Assembly: GCA_027596195.1 (NCBI GenBank)
Contig: JADGJG010000034.1
Location: 1 to 64,000, forward strand
Direction of reading: 5' to 3'
DNA length: 64,000 nt
DNA from: Podochytrium sp. JEL0797
Lineage: Eukaryota > Chytridiomycota > Chytridiomycetes > Chytridiales > Chytriomycetaceae
The notes under the pieces were generated by a model. The model did not search any database. It had not been told where the DNA came from and worked only from the letters and a program-made list of their open reading frames with translations. A program made the position numbers and the translations under genes. Each line of letters starts with the position of its first letter. The stretch's first letter is position 1. Positions 34,140 to 45,524 of this stretch are shown one piece after another.

Positions 34140-35527
34140 CTATGAAGAAAACGAATTCAAAAAACTGAATGGTGAGTATAGCCGAGCTAATAAAAAGTTT
34201 TCCGGGTCGCAGACGAGAAGGGAGTTAACGAGGTCAATAGATCCAATGTATTCGGGGTGTTTGAGGAACCTGTGGGGAGTGGGAGGAAAAAATTGGTGAG
34301 ATTGGATTGATGAGTAACTGACGAAACGTACGCGCTGAAAGATTGCGGCGCAACATTTGGATGAAAGGAGGGGTGCAGATAATGCTTCGCAGCGGGAAGC
34401 CTATCGAAATTCGGCCATCTGCGCTGGTTGGGTGTCCCACAGATTTTCCAGATGCGTTGGAGTTGGTCAAAGTCGTCACGACCGGAGAAGAGCGCGTTGC
34501 GGAGGAGGAGCTCTCCGAATACGCAACTGAATAGTATAGGTTCGAAATGAGGAAAAATCGGCAAGAATCGGACAAATTCCAGACAAAAAATACGCACCCA
34601 ACACCCCACATGTCAATCTCGGGTCCATACTCTGTCGCTCCGAGAAGCAGTTCGGGTGGTCTGTACCATCTCGTCACAACCAAGTTTGTGTATCTCGCAG
34701 TATTCTCGGCCGTATGTGGTCGCGTGGCGCGGGCGAGACCCAAGTCGGCGATTTTGAGTTCACCATTGTTGTTGACGAGGAGGTTTGCCGGTTTGATGTC
34801 GCGGTGGAGAATGTTGTTCTGCGGGGTCGTGAATTAAGGTGGGCGTTGGGATCGGCGTCGGGGGGATTTAAATAGAGAATGAAGAGTGGGGTACGCGTTT
34901 TCGATTCACCTGGTGTAAGTAGTCCATTCCACCAACAACTAAACTCCTGACTTGGGCAGCCGGGAAACACACATTTTTGTCGGCAATGAGACCGCCCATG
35001 AGTGGGAAAACGAGGAAGAAGGTGCCACGAGCTGTGCTGCTGCTTGCTGTAGATTTTTTGCAAAACAGAGAGTGAGATTGGGCGGTGGGGACAGCAAACA
35101 GATGGGGATCGTTGAACCAAAACGCAAATACTCACCATGCTTGAAAGCCACCGCAATGAGCTTGATGAAATTTTCATGCCGAAGTATCTTCAGAATCTGG
35201 ATCTCGCGAACGGTTGTGACAGGAATCTGTGTTTTTCTTTTGATCCGAAGTCAGCAAACCCACCTTCGGACAAAGTGCCACCAAGCAAGAAAGAAAAACA
35301 GCCACTCACTCCCGGGTCCTTTTCGCTGTTCAACAGAACTTTCTTGACGGAATAAACTTTGCTGGTTTTGATGTGCGACATGATGCTGACTTCGCTGGAA
35401 ACTAAAACGAATTCAAACGAGTGAGAATCAGGGATTGAGGAGTGGACACGCAGGATTGAGGTGGGATTGAGGGCATCCACAGGATTGAACAGCAAGCAGA
35501 CACATACCCAAACATGCCCTCACCCAG
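34140..35527 (-). CDS. cyclin-dependent kinase, CDK9/Bur1-like (5' end unresolved)
   Basis: Readable exons complement(34140..34269, 34332..34526, 34598..34818, 34910..35046, 35136..35226, 35310..35394, 35508..~35527+), all joins in frame. The P-loop LGEGMFGEV spans a splice site; the ATP-binding lysine is in [10 protein letters not shown], the cyclin-binding helix reads PVTTVRE, the catalytic loop [10 protein letters not shown], the metal motif DLG instead of DFG, and the T-loop [18 protein letters not shown] as in CDK9/CDK12. CDK9/Bur1 kinases phosphorylate the RNA polymerase II C-terminal domain with a cyclin partner. The C-lobe is odd: after LLVCDPE the usual Arg and HPFF segment is replaced by a divergent ~20-residue tail. 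Exon 1 stays open upstream but I found no in-frame ATG; a Ser/Pro-rich frame to ~35900 may be the N-terminus. Confidence 0.8.
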
Positions 35528-36177
35528 CTGCAAACTCGTCGATACTCGGACACTCAGTCGATGGCCACTCGGACTCTGAGGTGAGCATGTGGCTCTGATA
35601 CACTGGCGACGAGATTTGGAATGCGGGAGATGAGGAGGCGGGATGTGGACTCGCGGAAAAGAGGCTCGAAGGCGCGGGAAATGGCGAGGGTCGGCGCAAG
35701 GCCGGGCGGTATTTGGAAGAGAACCAGTCGTCCTTATTGGTGGTGCGGAACAATTCAGTGCTGATTTCGCCGTCTTCGTGTTCCGCGGCGATGGTGTTCA
35801 TGAGAAAGAAAAATGTTTGGATTCGCATTTCTCCACTCTCTCGTTTTTCATCAAACAACACAAAGAGACTCCACAGCGATTCGAGAATAAAGTAAATTAA
35901 TTCTCTCTGGCGTGCTCCCTCGCGGAGACTGTTAAAAAGCGGATGGGGACCATGGAAACGTGGGCCTCTTTGCAAAATGACATCCTGACCACCCCAGAGT
36001 CTCCATCACCCAACTTAAACATTTGATTCCTGCTTGAATCCTTCTGCGAATCTGTGATTTCTTCTTTTTCTCAAACAGTGACCGCCCATGCAACTCTCTC
36101 GACTGCCAGCTCGACAAACGAGGTCTTCGCTGATCGAGAGTGATTCGAGTTTTCCACGATTTTAACCTTCTTTTCAG
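35528..36177. other. region upstream of the kinase gene, no separate gene supported
   Basis: A minus-strand frame (35520-35975) is rich in Ser, Pro and acidic residues and may hold an N-terminal exon of the kinase, but the join is not clear. Nothing else is evident. Confidence 0.35.
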
Positions 36178-37500
36178 CGATCCGTAGCCCTCAAGCTCCA
36201 GTTCTGCTCCAGCTTGCCAACGTGGCCGACATCTGCGGATCGGGGAAAAAGGGTTGGGCAAGACGCGTTCGATTTCGAGATAAGAATGTCCGATTCAAAC
36301 GCTCCCTTCTATCTTATGGCATTTGACCCACGCACGCCCCGTGATATCGAAATGAAAATTCTAAGGATGAATTTTTCTATTTCTCTGCTGATCCACAAAA
36401 TGGAGGTTAAAAAGGGGCCGCGGCCTTCTTTGTTTTAAAATAAATCTTGTCGAAAAACCGCCTCACTTCCAACCGAAGCCAGAACATCGACCAGTCACCA
36501 CCAAGGCACCTGCGGATCTCTGGAATCCTTCCATCTTCTGTCTTTCACGCCAAGAGTCCTCCAAGCTGGCCACATCTCCTCGCAAAGAACAAGTCTTGTC
36601 ACGACGACTCGCCAACCTTCTCTGGATCCATGGCCACCAAGTCCTTCGACCTCATATCTCTCACATTCTACTGGTGCACTTATTCGATGCATTGATTGCG
36701 GTGGTTTTTCATCCGCCCGGAGGTGAGATCTGTTTGGTGTTATTTTTGACAGGTGGTCGTTCTATTGACGTGTCCCGCTCACAAACCACCAACACCCCCC
36801 GGCACCCCTCAACACAGGATTCTGATTCATCAACACACCTTCCTCATTCCTCGACCTCTCACTATCTCCCGCGAAGCCCCATGATGGAATCTAGCGGCTG
36901 CGTGTCGTCGGGTGCTTCGGCACTCGGAGTCATTAACGCCTGTTCACACTTGCGTCTCTTACCGTCCGTTCTTGGCGCCAAGGGCCGCTGGTTGGCCCCG
37001 GTATGGACCCTTGGTACCTCCGGGTCGGGCGTAGTTCGCTCGGTGCAGATGTTGTTGCAAAAAGGCTCCTTGTCCATCAAGACCCGCGTGCTTTTCGAAG
37101 CATAAGCACCGATGAAGCTTGCTCACAAGCTCACCTACCCTGGGGGCTTAGTGGTCTTATGGAGGTGTTGTAGCGTTGGTCAGTCCTCGAACGCGTGCGA
37201 GCAGAGTTGACTCAATCAGGTATGTATTTGCTTTTGCAACTGAACACGAAAACAATAGGTTCGAGCTCATGCAGGAATCGCCTGCTTGGGGCTCCCATCC
37301 CGGGGGTGTAAGTATATTGTTGTTTGTCGCGATTCTTGTGTCCTTGCTGATAGCTTGTCTTTTTTTCACATGTCGCGTCGCGCCCGCCTTCTTGTCAACT
37401 GGCCCTTTCTCGTGTTTCTGTTCTTATTGGATCATGAATAAACTGAATTTTTTTCAAACAATTTGTTCTTTTCAACTTTTCACCTCAACGTGAAATGGCA
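36178..37500 (+). repeat. dispersed repeat family R, copy R1
   Basis: About 1.3 kb that recurs in R2 and R3. Shared landmarks in order are: a segment with cagttctgctccagcttgcc, a run ending tgatatcgaa, ttttctatttctctgctgatcc, aaaggggccgcgg, a ~500-bp core with a pyrimidine-rich tract, gatcaggtatgtatttgc, and a 3' end with an AATAAA signal. R1 keeps the longest plus-strand frame (36596-37105, 169 codons, including RWLAPVWTLGTSGSGVVRSV), which is broken in R2 and R3. Sites that look like introns are shared (gtgagatctg...ttttgacag, ~30 nt; gtatgtattt...acaatag). It may be a non-autonomous element or a decaying gene family. Confidence 0.75.
36596..37105 (+). CDS. open frame of repeat R1, function unknown
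   Basis: The longest open frame of the repeat family. It starts only with a GTG-like codon in this reading, so a real start is not seen. The last third (codons 110-169) has coding-like bias; the middle is low-complexity Ser/Thr/Pro/His. A 30-nt GT...AG segment inside could be an intron or just sequence. No family is recognised. Confidence 0.25.
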   Translation: MSRRLANLLWIHGHQVLRPHISHILLVHLFDALIAVVFHPPGGEICLVLFLTGGRSIDVSRSQTTNTPRHPSTQDSDSSTHLPHSSTSHYLPRSPMMESSGCVSSGASALGVINACSHLRLLPSVLGAKGRWLAPVWTLGTSGSGVVRSVQMLLQKGSLSIKTRVLFEA

Positions 37501-37811
37501 AGGGGGTGGTGATCGATCGAAATAACGAGCAAGACGCATTTAATATTAGATGATAATTAATAGAATGTATTTCTATTTCTATTCCTATTCGCCAGACCCC
37601 TCCTCCCCCCCTCCCAGCCTCTCCAAAACCATTCCTGGGACACAAATTGAGAAAAGTCGAGCCGAACTCTCTTGCCGATTCTTTTCCCATCATTTTGCTG
37701 GTGGCGTGTGTAAGTAAGAAGTTATGGGAGGTGGCGTTTTGGGGGGAAGGTCACATTTGTGCCTCCGCAGAGACAAAAAAAAATTCGGAATCATCACTCC
37801 CTGTGGTGAAA
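37501..37811. other. spacer between repeats R1 and R2
   Basis: I see no gene or repeat match here; the DNA is unremarkable apart from a C-rich run near 37590-37620. Confidence 0.4.
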
Positions 37812-40300
37812 TGGAATCCCGAGGATGAAGATCCAGTTCTGCTCCAGCTTGCCGACGTGGACAACATTCGCGGATCGGGAAAAAAGGGTTGGGCGAGACG
37901 CGTTCGATTTCAAAATAGGAAAAAGAGTATGCCAGATTCCAACCTTCCCTTCCTTCTTGTGTCATTTGACCCACACATGCCCCGTGATATCGAATGAAAT
38001 TTCTACCTGTGTGCGCGTTTCCATTTCCACGCGAATTTTTGGCCACAAACGCGTAGAAGCAGAAGGAGAATGAACAAGTGGATGAGTTTTTCTATTTCTG
38101 TGCTCATCCACAATATACGAACGACAAAAAGGGGCCGCGGCCATAATTTTGTTCTCCGGAAAACTGTTCGAAAAACCGCCTCACTTCCAACCGAAGCCAG
38201 AACATCCAGCAGTGACCACCACCATCCCAACGAACCTCTGACTACATCAGTCTTCTGTCTTGTACGCCAAGAGAATTCCAAGTCAGCCGCATCTCCGCGC
38301 AAAGGACAAGTCTTGTCACGACGACTCGTCAACCTTCTCGGGATCTACGACCATCGCGGCCTTCAACCTCAAATCGCCAGTTATCTACTTGCGCACTCGT
38401 TCCATGGCTCACGGCGCTTCTTCCTCACCCGGAGGTGAGACCTGTTTGTTAATTTTTGACAGGTGCTTCGCTGACAACTCACCAACACCCCCCGCCCCCC
38501 TCAACACAGGATTCTGATTCATCAACACACCTTCCTCATTCGTTGACCTCTCCATGTCTCTCACGAAGCCCCATGATGAAATCTAGCGGCTGCATGTCCC
38601 TGGGTCCTGCGACCCTAATGACATTAACGCCTGTTCACACTTGCATCTCTTGTCGACCGTTCTTGGGGCCACGGGCCGCTGGTTGGCCCCGGTATGGACC
38701 CGTGGTACCTCCGGAAAGGCGTAGTTTGCTCGGTGCAGATGTTGTTGCAAAAAGGCCCCTTCTCCATCAAGACCCGCGTGCTTTTCGAAGCATAAACACC
38801 GATGAAGCTTGGTCACAAGCTCACCTACCCTGGGGGCTTAGTGGTCTTATGGAGGTGTTGTAGCATTGGTCAGTCCTTTAACGGTTGCGAACGGAGCAGA
38901 ATCGATCAGGTATGTATTTGCTTTTGCAACTGAACACGAAAACAATAGCTTCGAGCTCACGCAGGGGTTACCTGCTTAGGGCTCCCACTCCGGGGGTGTA
39001 AGTATATTTTTCCTTGTCGCGTTTGGTGTGTCCTTGCTGATCGCTCGTCTTTTTTCTTATATCGCGTCACGCCTGCCTTCTTTTCAACTGGCTCTTTCTC
39101 GTGTTTCTGTACTTCTATGATGGATCATCAATAAACGATTTGTCATTTTTCTCTTTCGACCTCAACGCGACATGGAACAACAAAAATCGCAAGAAATGCA
39201 ATGCGAGTTCTGTCCTCACTTTTCCACAACCAGATACTCAGCCCCTTCCAATACATAACGAATAAGGAGATTCCATCGCGGGATTTCATCTGCGATTGTC
39301 GAGTCCCAAGACAGACCCAACCCGCCGCGCGACCAAACACAAAACAGAAAACAATCTCACTCCCCTCCTACAGGCGGATCAAATTCATCACCATTGCTGC
39401 ACTTCCAAAGAGCAGTCGTTTCAATTTTGGTTCCATCAATCGATTCCGGAGGGTATAAAGGAAGCCTGGAAAAAAAGTGTATGCAAGAAGACAAAATCGA
39501 AACGAAAAGAAAACTTATACAATCAAGTCCATTCGGTCTTGACGTTGAAAGGTGATCCTTGATTCCGCAAAGCAACACGCGTTCGTGTCAGCTTTCCCAA
39601 ATCCGTCCGATCCGCTGTGTGCTGAAACAGAAACTTTCTCAAATTCGAACTCATTCGTGACCGCAAGCCTCAAACCAAACTCACTTCCCAAGGCCGAATC
39701 GACCTGGTTTTTTTCGCCGCATGCAACGCACATGTCCAAAGAGTGGTAGCAAAGGTTATATCTATCAAGCGATTCCGCGTTTTTTTTGGCGCGCAGATTT
39801 TGACAGGTGAATTTGGCGGTGTTGCGGTGATCCAATTGATGAGAATGACTGGAAGCCACGTCGTCTGACGGCACTTTCCATGACGGCAATGACGTCGCGA
39901 CTGTGAGTCGGAGGGCACGGAAACCTTGAAATAAACATTCGGAGAGAGTGAATCCGTAAGCAGGCTTTGAAAACACCACACGCGAAAAAACTTACTTAAG
40001 CAAGCGAATTCAGTCCGAAAGCCGAAAGCGACCCATGATTCTGCAAAGCAATACGCGTTCCCGTCAATGTCATCGTTGCAGCATCTGAACCCGACCCGTC
40101 ACTCCTTCAATTCCTTCATCATTATAACCAATTTCCAAGCATTTGCTTCCATCCAGTTGCAGCACTCTCGATAAAAATCCGCGTGGCCGCGCCCTCCATC
40201 GGTCAAACTCCAAACCGCCGAGCCCTCGTCCTTTTCAGCACTCGCACAGCTTCTTCTAATCATGGGCACTGGGAGACAGCCGCAATGCAACAAAGCCACT
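37812..40300 (+). repeat. dispersed repeat family R, copy R2 (long form)
   Basis: Copy R2 matches R1 over its first ~1.35 kb and is close to identical to R3 between ~38260 and ~39090 (R3 45904-46740, constant offset 7644 at the start). It then continues for another ~1.1 kb that matches R3 up to ~47480 but is absent after R1: landmarks are ccaacccgccgcgcgacca, atgacggcaatg, gactgtgagtcggagggca and gcagcactctcga. Plus-strand frames are broken relative to R1. The segment ends near the small minus-strand frame at 40256. Confidence 0.75.
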
Positions 40301-40567
40301 TTGATATACAGAGGAGGATAAGGTGAATACAGGGAGTCCGCTGTATGGTTCGATGGGGATGAACACTTTGGCGCCGCGGAGCCGAGAGGTGGATTTCGTG
40401 CGACATTCAGGATGGGAATTCGAGAAAAGGGAAATTTTCACGCGTAAATTGACCTTTTGAAGATTTCTATCAACTAGTGTGCCATGAATGGGATGAATAT
40501 TCGGGTCGGCGGATGGATACGAAGAAAATAGGACCGGAAGGCGGCTGCCGAATATGGGAGGATGCAT
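40256..40567 (-). CDS. possible small hypothetical protein
   Basis: 103 codons from an ATG, with moderate coding bias and no introns. The C-terminal FVALRLSPSAHD echoes the FRALRLTVATSLPS and FALRLTVAMALPS readings of the R2 and R3 minus strands, so it may be part of the same decaying family. No family is recognised. Confidence 0.25.
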   Translation of the reverse strand: MHPPIFGSRLPVLFSSYPSADPNIHPIHGTLVDRNLQKVNLRVKISLFSNSHPECRTKSTSRLRGAKVFIPIEPYSGLPVFTLSSSVYQSGFVALRLSPSAHD

Positions 40568-40757
40568 GTGCAGCCATTGGAGCTATCGTGACGGAATTCG
40601 AAGGGGATGTTGTGGCTCGCGAGAATTTGAATGCTTTTTAGCGGCAAAAAATCACACCGTGGGTGCGTTAAAGATTCTATTTGAATAAAGTTCCTGTAGG
40701 AGTAAAGTACAAAGTTCAGTCACTGCGGTGCGGGCAAGTCCGAACGCGCTCACAAAG

Positions 40758-41099
40758 TCAACACAAACCTGTCCTGATGAAGTAGCCGCTCCCGCCACCA
40801 ATTACTCCACTAATCCGCCGAGCAACACTACAAATCCTCCAAATACATGCCTTTGTTGAGGAAAGGACTTGAATTAAGAAGCCCACGAAGGAATCGGGTG
40901 TGGGGGTGTCCGATCCTGATCGGCAAAAACGAGCTGCGTTTATAAATGTTTTGATGATCAAACGTGAGTGAAACAGAGGGGCAATGAGGCGAAGGGAGAA
41001 GCCGGGTTCTGCGGGGTCAAAAAATATACGACTCACAATCGAAAAGAAGCCCCGCTGGGCTTCAAGGCGAGCGCGGCAGAATCGGGTCTCCAGGAGGAA
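40758..41099 (-). other. open minus-strand frame without a start codon
   Basis: The frame is open for ~110 codons and its codons look partly coding, but there is no ATG and no partner exon was found. It may be a remnant exon. Confidence 0.2.
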
Positions 41100-42112
41100 T
41101 CAATTGACGCCGCAAGAAGGTAAGGTTTCGCCGTTTCGGTCGAATCGGGTTGGACTCTGACTGGATGTGTAGGATTGATTCGAATCGCGATGGATGAAGC
41201 TTCGAATCAGTACCTCCACATGGTCTTAACTTCACTCCACTCCACTCACCAAGGCTTGCTGAGATGAATCATTGATGTCCCATGGAATCTGATTGCTTCG
41301 AGAGTTCGAGTAGTGGGTGAGAGAGTCCCATGATGGAAAGAGAGACTGGATTGGTGGATCATGATGGCCAGGAGAGAGAAAACATCGTGGAAGCAGGATC
41401 CCGTAAGGATGGGCACCTAGCTCATCGAACCCTACTGACAATAGTCAACGAACTTTTACTGAGAAAGTCAGCCTCAACCGGCCCGGTTCTACTAAATAGT
41501 TTGAAAAGCTGGCTCCCGAATTCTGAAACCCATTGCGTGTGTTTCCCTTGCGTGGCAGGAGAAAATATCCTTTTTCTGCTCACCAAAAAAATATGAAGGG
41601 AGGAGGTGTGATCCCCCGCAAATCGATCCTTTCCTTCGATCGTTGCGCGTGTCAAAATACATCCCAGCCGTGTACATTTCGGGTTGGGGTCGTGAACTGG
41701 GAGATTGACGCTCATCAAAGCGTTCTTGAATGCGATTCGGAATACAAGGCCAAGTTTTGGTGCAAATCGAATTCTTCATGTGGTTCTTTCATTGGCGAGC
41801 AAATTGACGCGTTGAGAAATGGACAACGCGCGAAATCGTGGCTCAAATTTCGCGAAAGTCACGTGCTGCCCAGTCACATGCTGCCCCTCCCGGCCTCCCC
41901 TCGTTTTCAGATTGATGCCGCAACCCTTATTATCTTTTTTTGATTAATTTTTCATCCACCCAACTATTGCTCTTACAGAATATCCACCTCCTTATGAATC
42001 CCCATGTAAAACCCATCCTCCACTTGTTTCAAGGCATCCCCTAGTTGATTATGTGGCTTTCAAACTTGCGAAAAGCAACCGAGCCGCATTTGAGAATGCA
42101 GCATTTCGAGCA
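41100..42112. other. no supported gene
   Basis: Plus-strand frames at 41330-41596 and 41533-41943 have weak codon bias and no recognisable motif. Nothing else is evident. Confidence 0.4.
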
Positions 42113-42810
42113 TCAATTGCCAACACGCACACACCGATCAGTCAAAGTCCAGAAGCCTTCGAACTTCTCTGAATGAAGAAAATCCAGCGTCTCGGCGTTT
42201 CTCCACCACTTGTTCTCGGGCTTGTTGTTGAAGTTGGAGTCAGAGTTGAGTCGAAAATGGCTTGCACAACCAGCGGTTTGAAGGAAGATGTGGAGCCGTT
42301 GTCTTGCATTTCGACATCACAGGAATGCCGGGTGAACAAGGACTGAAAGACGCGACACACGGCACGTCGAAACTCAGCGTCATTCGGCCAAAACGAGCAG
42401 ACTGATCCAGCAGAAATATCTGAATGAACTGCGGAGGAAACGAAAGCCTCGATTAAGTGAGGAAACTCGAGGGCAAAGTCGTCGAGTTATGTCTGTCTCT
42501 ATTTGGCGTGTTTGCCAGATGTTGAAGTGGGTTGCACACCACTCGAGTTGCGTCCAAACAAGGTTTCGACAGCAGCTGGAGAAATACTGAGCGCGTCTCG
42601 AATCGTCTGAAGCTCGTGCGGTGAAAGACCGAAAGAAGGATCGAGATCCATTGAGTCGAAGTCGTCATCGTTCGCGCCGTGTTCTTCCGGCTCATTGACC
42701 TCTACATATGGCGCAGGAAGAATAGGCGGGCGATTTGTCTTCTTGGAAAGCAGAAGAGGTTCGGTATCTCCACGTGCAACGAAAAAGGACTGCTCTGAAT
42801 ACTCCCATGG
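42113..42810 (-). CDS. hypothetical protein, three visible exons, 5' end unresolved
   Basis: Exons complement(42113..42220, 42271..42465, 42538..42810) join in phase 0 with introns of 72 and 50 nt. Together they code ~190 aa: an acidic segment (VNEPEEHGANDDDFDSMDLD), a helix (SPHELQTIRDALSISPAAVETLFG), then FPHLIEAFVSSAVHSD and KWWRNAETLDFLHSEKFEG. Coding bias is good across all three exons. No ATG precedes the stop at 42811 in this frame, so a first exon is missing. No family is recognised. It lies between repeat R2 and the coiled-coil gene. Confidence 0.55.
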
Positions 42811-43027
42811 TCATTTTTGATGTGTTGATGCCCCCAAATCCTTCCGGAATATCGCGATGATTCCAACTACCAATTCGGCTCCCCCCTTTCCCATCTCATC
42901 ACTTGCAGTTGTAAACAGAGCTTGCTGTAGATAATAAATAATCTCATTTCTCCCAATCGCTCTTTATTCCCCCTCTTGGCAACCTCTCTTCTTTTTTTTC
43001 ATCCGATCCCTCAAAATCACTCACTGC

Positions 43028-45487
43028 TCACACTCTCTTCTCCTCATCCTCGCCACCCACCTCCTGTTGCTCCACCTCCTCCGACTCAATGCAATCCTTC
43101 TCATCGTCCTTCTCACTCTCCTTCTCACCATCACCCGTCGTGACCTCCTCGCCTGCCTTCTCCCCGTCCTCAGATGCCGATTCAACGCATGTTTTCGAAA
43201 CTCCTTCCGCCGAGTCCGCCGATTCGCCCGATCCCACCGCACCTCCATCACCATCATGTCCACTTCCCTGAATCCTGCTCTGTTCCGTTGCCGCATCTCC
43301 CGAACCAATTTCGCCATTCTCGACATCTTTTCCGTTTTCTCCTCGCACCGGGTCCACCGCAGGTCCGGGCTTCTCCACTGCCTCTCCAGTCGAATCAACG
43401 TCGAGTCTCGAGCCTCCGTCTCCGTCTAGCAATACACCCAATCCTGACTCGTCTGCATCGCCAACAACCTGGATCGTCCCCTCCTTCGACTTCTCGCACT
43501 GATTTGGAGTTTGCGTGGTGGCCTCAGAGGATGCAGGAGATTGACGTGATTCAGATGCGTGAAGATCGGCTTCACAGCTGGCAATACGTTCTTTGGCCTC
43601 TGTAAGCTCGGTGAGGACACTCTCGAGTTCGCGTCGGAGGCTCGATTCGGATCCACGGACGCTTTGATTCTCAGTCTCGAGCTGCACGACACGCTCTTCT
43701 TTCGCGGCCAACTCCTGCGTGAGATCCTCGATTCGCGCGCAAGCTTCCTGATGCGATGCCTGGACCCTGTTCAACTCACTCACAACAGCCTCCCTCCCGT
43801 GCATTTCCTCGGCCAACGATCCCGACGCAGTGGCTAATTCGGCGTTCAATCGTTCAATCCCGGCGTCTGCATCGCGAAGGTTGCTTCGATATTCGCGTGT
43901 GAGGGATTCGATGCTTTTACGTGCATCACCAAGCTGGATATGGAGACTGTAAACGCGGGAATCTCCATCTGCGGCGACGCGTCCAATCTCGGCTCGAGAC
44001 GCAGTGAGATCGCCGTTGAGTCTGGTCACCTGCGCCGACAAATCGACGCATTCACGAAAAATCCTCGATCCTTCCTCGCGCATTTGCGCATTCAGATCAT
44101 CGACTTCTGCCTTCCGCGCAGAAATCTCCGCGGCCTCGGCGCGCAAGCGTTCGAATTGTTGACGCAGTTGGTGGATTTCGTGCTGCAGTCTGTTCTTTTC
44201 CGAGGCGGTCTCCATGTGGCGAGCGTGCTGCTCATTGCCACTCGCAAACAGGACCTCGTTCAACGCTCGGAACGATGAGTTGTCATTGGCCAGCGCCTCG
44301 TTCTCGGCTTGAACTCGCGTGAACTCGGCAGTCGCGCGGTCCCGCGTCTCCACCGCCTGGACACAGTCTTGTCTCGCCGCAAACCACATATCAGTGCTTG
44401 TTTTGAGAGCGCGCTCCTTTGACTCGATGACCGCTTGGAGCGCCTGGATCTATTCAATGTTATACGGGTGATTTCGTGTGAGTGGCGAATTTGCGCGCCA
44501 ATAAATCACGGAATTGTTCACCTCCGCGTTCGCAGCTCGGAGGAGCCTGTCGAGGCGGTCCGCCTCCATCTGCTGTTGGGCCTGAGCGAAAACGTGTTCC
44601 TCGCGGGAACGCGTGACGGGTTCTTGTCCGAAGGAAGAAAAGGCCGCAACGAACGCGTCCATCTTTGATAGAGGTAATTTTTCAGAATCGGATTGCGGTT
44701 CAAATTCGAAGGACTCAATACAAACATCGTCTCCTTCGGTCAATGTGGGCGCGGGAACGGGAGCAGGGGCGGCGGCGGCGGCGGCGGGTTCTGCGGCTGC
44801 TGCTTTGTTGTGTTGGGTTCAGTCTTGATGGAGACGCGACTTTCGAGCCAAATAAATGAAACATGTACAGGCTGTGGGGTGGTTGGTGGTGGTGAACTCC
44901 AAAATGAGACGGACCCCATTAACGGAGATTCCGTCATTGGCGTTGGCGTCTGGGAATAAACAATTGGTGAATACGATAGGATAATAATATACTATGAATG
45001 AAACGCACTTTTGATTCGGGCGAGGCCCTGGTCCGAGACGGACCCGACAACAACATGAGTCTCCGTGGCCACTGAAACATTCCCGCCAGCAACGTCCCAA
45101 AGTCTGCCTTTCGCAACCTTGAAATCTGCTGGTGTACATCCAAGGATTGTGAAATGGTTGGAACGCGGGGAAAAGACGACTCGGAGAAGGGTTCCGTTTG
45201 GCAACGTAATTCCTCCGTTTAGACATGTGTCTATGGAGAAGCAAGTCGAAAGAGATTAAATAACGAATATGGGTATCTATTGACTCCGTTGTGGACTCAC
45301 TGTGGATGCGCGCGAAACCCTCTTCATTCTGAGGGACGGCCACAATGCAAGTTTCACTCTTGGCTACAATCTGCTCACTGCAAATACAGGCGAGCATGTT
45401 TGTCACGGCTTTCACATCCATAAGGTCGCCGTTGGTGATGCGGAAGGCTGGGACGGCGGGATTGGACGCGCGGGCAGTGTGGAGCAT
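43028..45487 (-). CDS. two RRM-like modules plus a long coiled coil and acidic tail
   Basis: CDS complement(join(43028..44449,44522..44802,44869..44949,45009..45230,45301..45487)), 730 aa, closing in frame. Residues ~10-95 and ~96-162 are two similar modules (FRITNGDLMDVKAV...EGFARIHN..NGGITLPNGTLLRVVF and HFTILG...QGLARIKN..NDGISVNGVRLILEF), each with the beta-alpha-beta-beta-alpha-beta order of an RRM; the RNP consensus is weak, so this is an inference. The introns after the two modules fall at equivalent points (ARIH|N and ARIK|N), so the modules arose by exon duplication. An Ala/Pro run leads to a coiled coil of ~300 residues and an acidic Glu/Asp/Ser-rich tail. The start ATG lies ~40 bp from the edge of repeat R3. 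Broken copies lie at 48780-49230 and 49748-49898. Confidence 0.75.
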
Positions 45488-45524
45488 TTTTTGCAAGTTT
45501 TTGGATGTGCCAGACCCTTCAATT

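Noticed and set aside
42049..42112. Longer C-terminus for the hypothetical gene at 42113.
   Set aside because: Recounting codons shows the frame stops at 42113-42115; the extension needs a different frame.
44740..44937. Proline-rich minus-strand frame (runs of Pro at the Ala/Pro junction).
   Set aside because: It is a shadow frame of the GCC repeat coding the Ala run in the coiled-coil gene.
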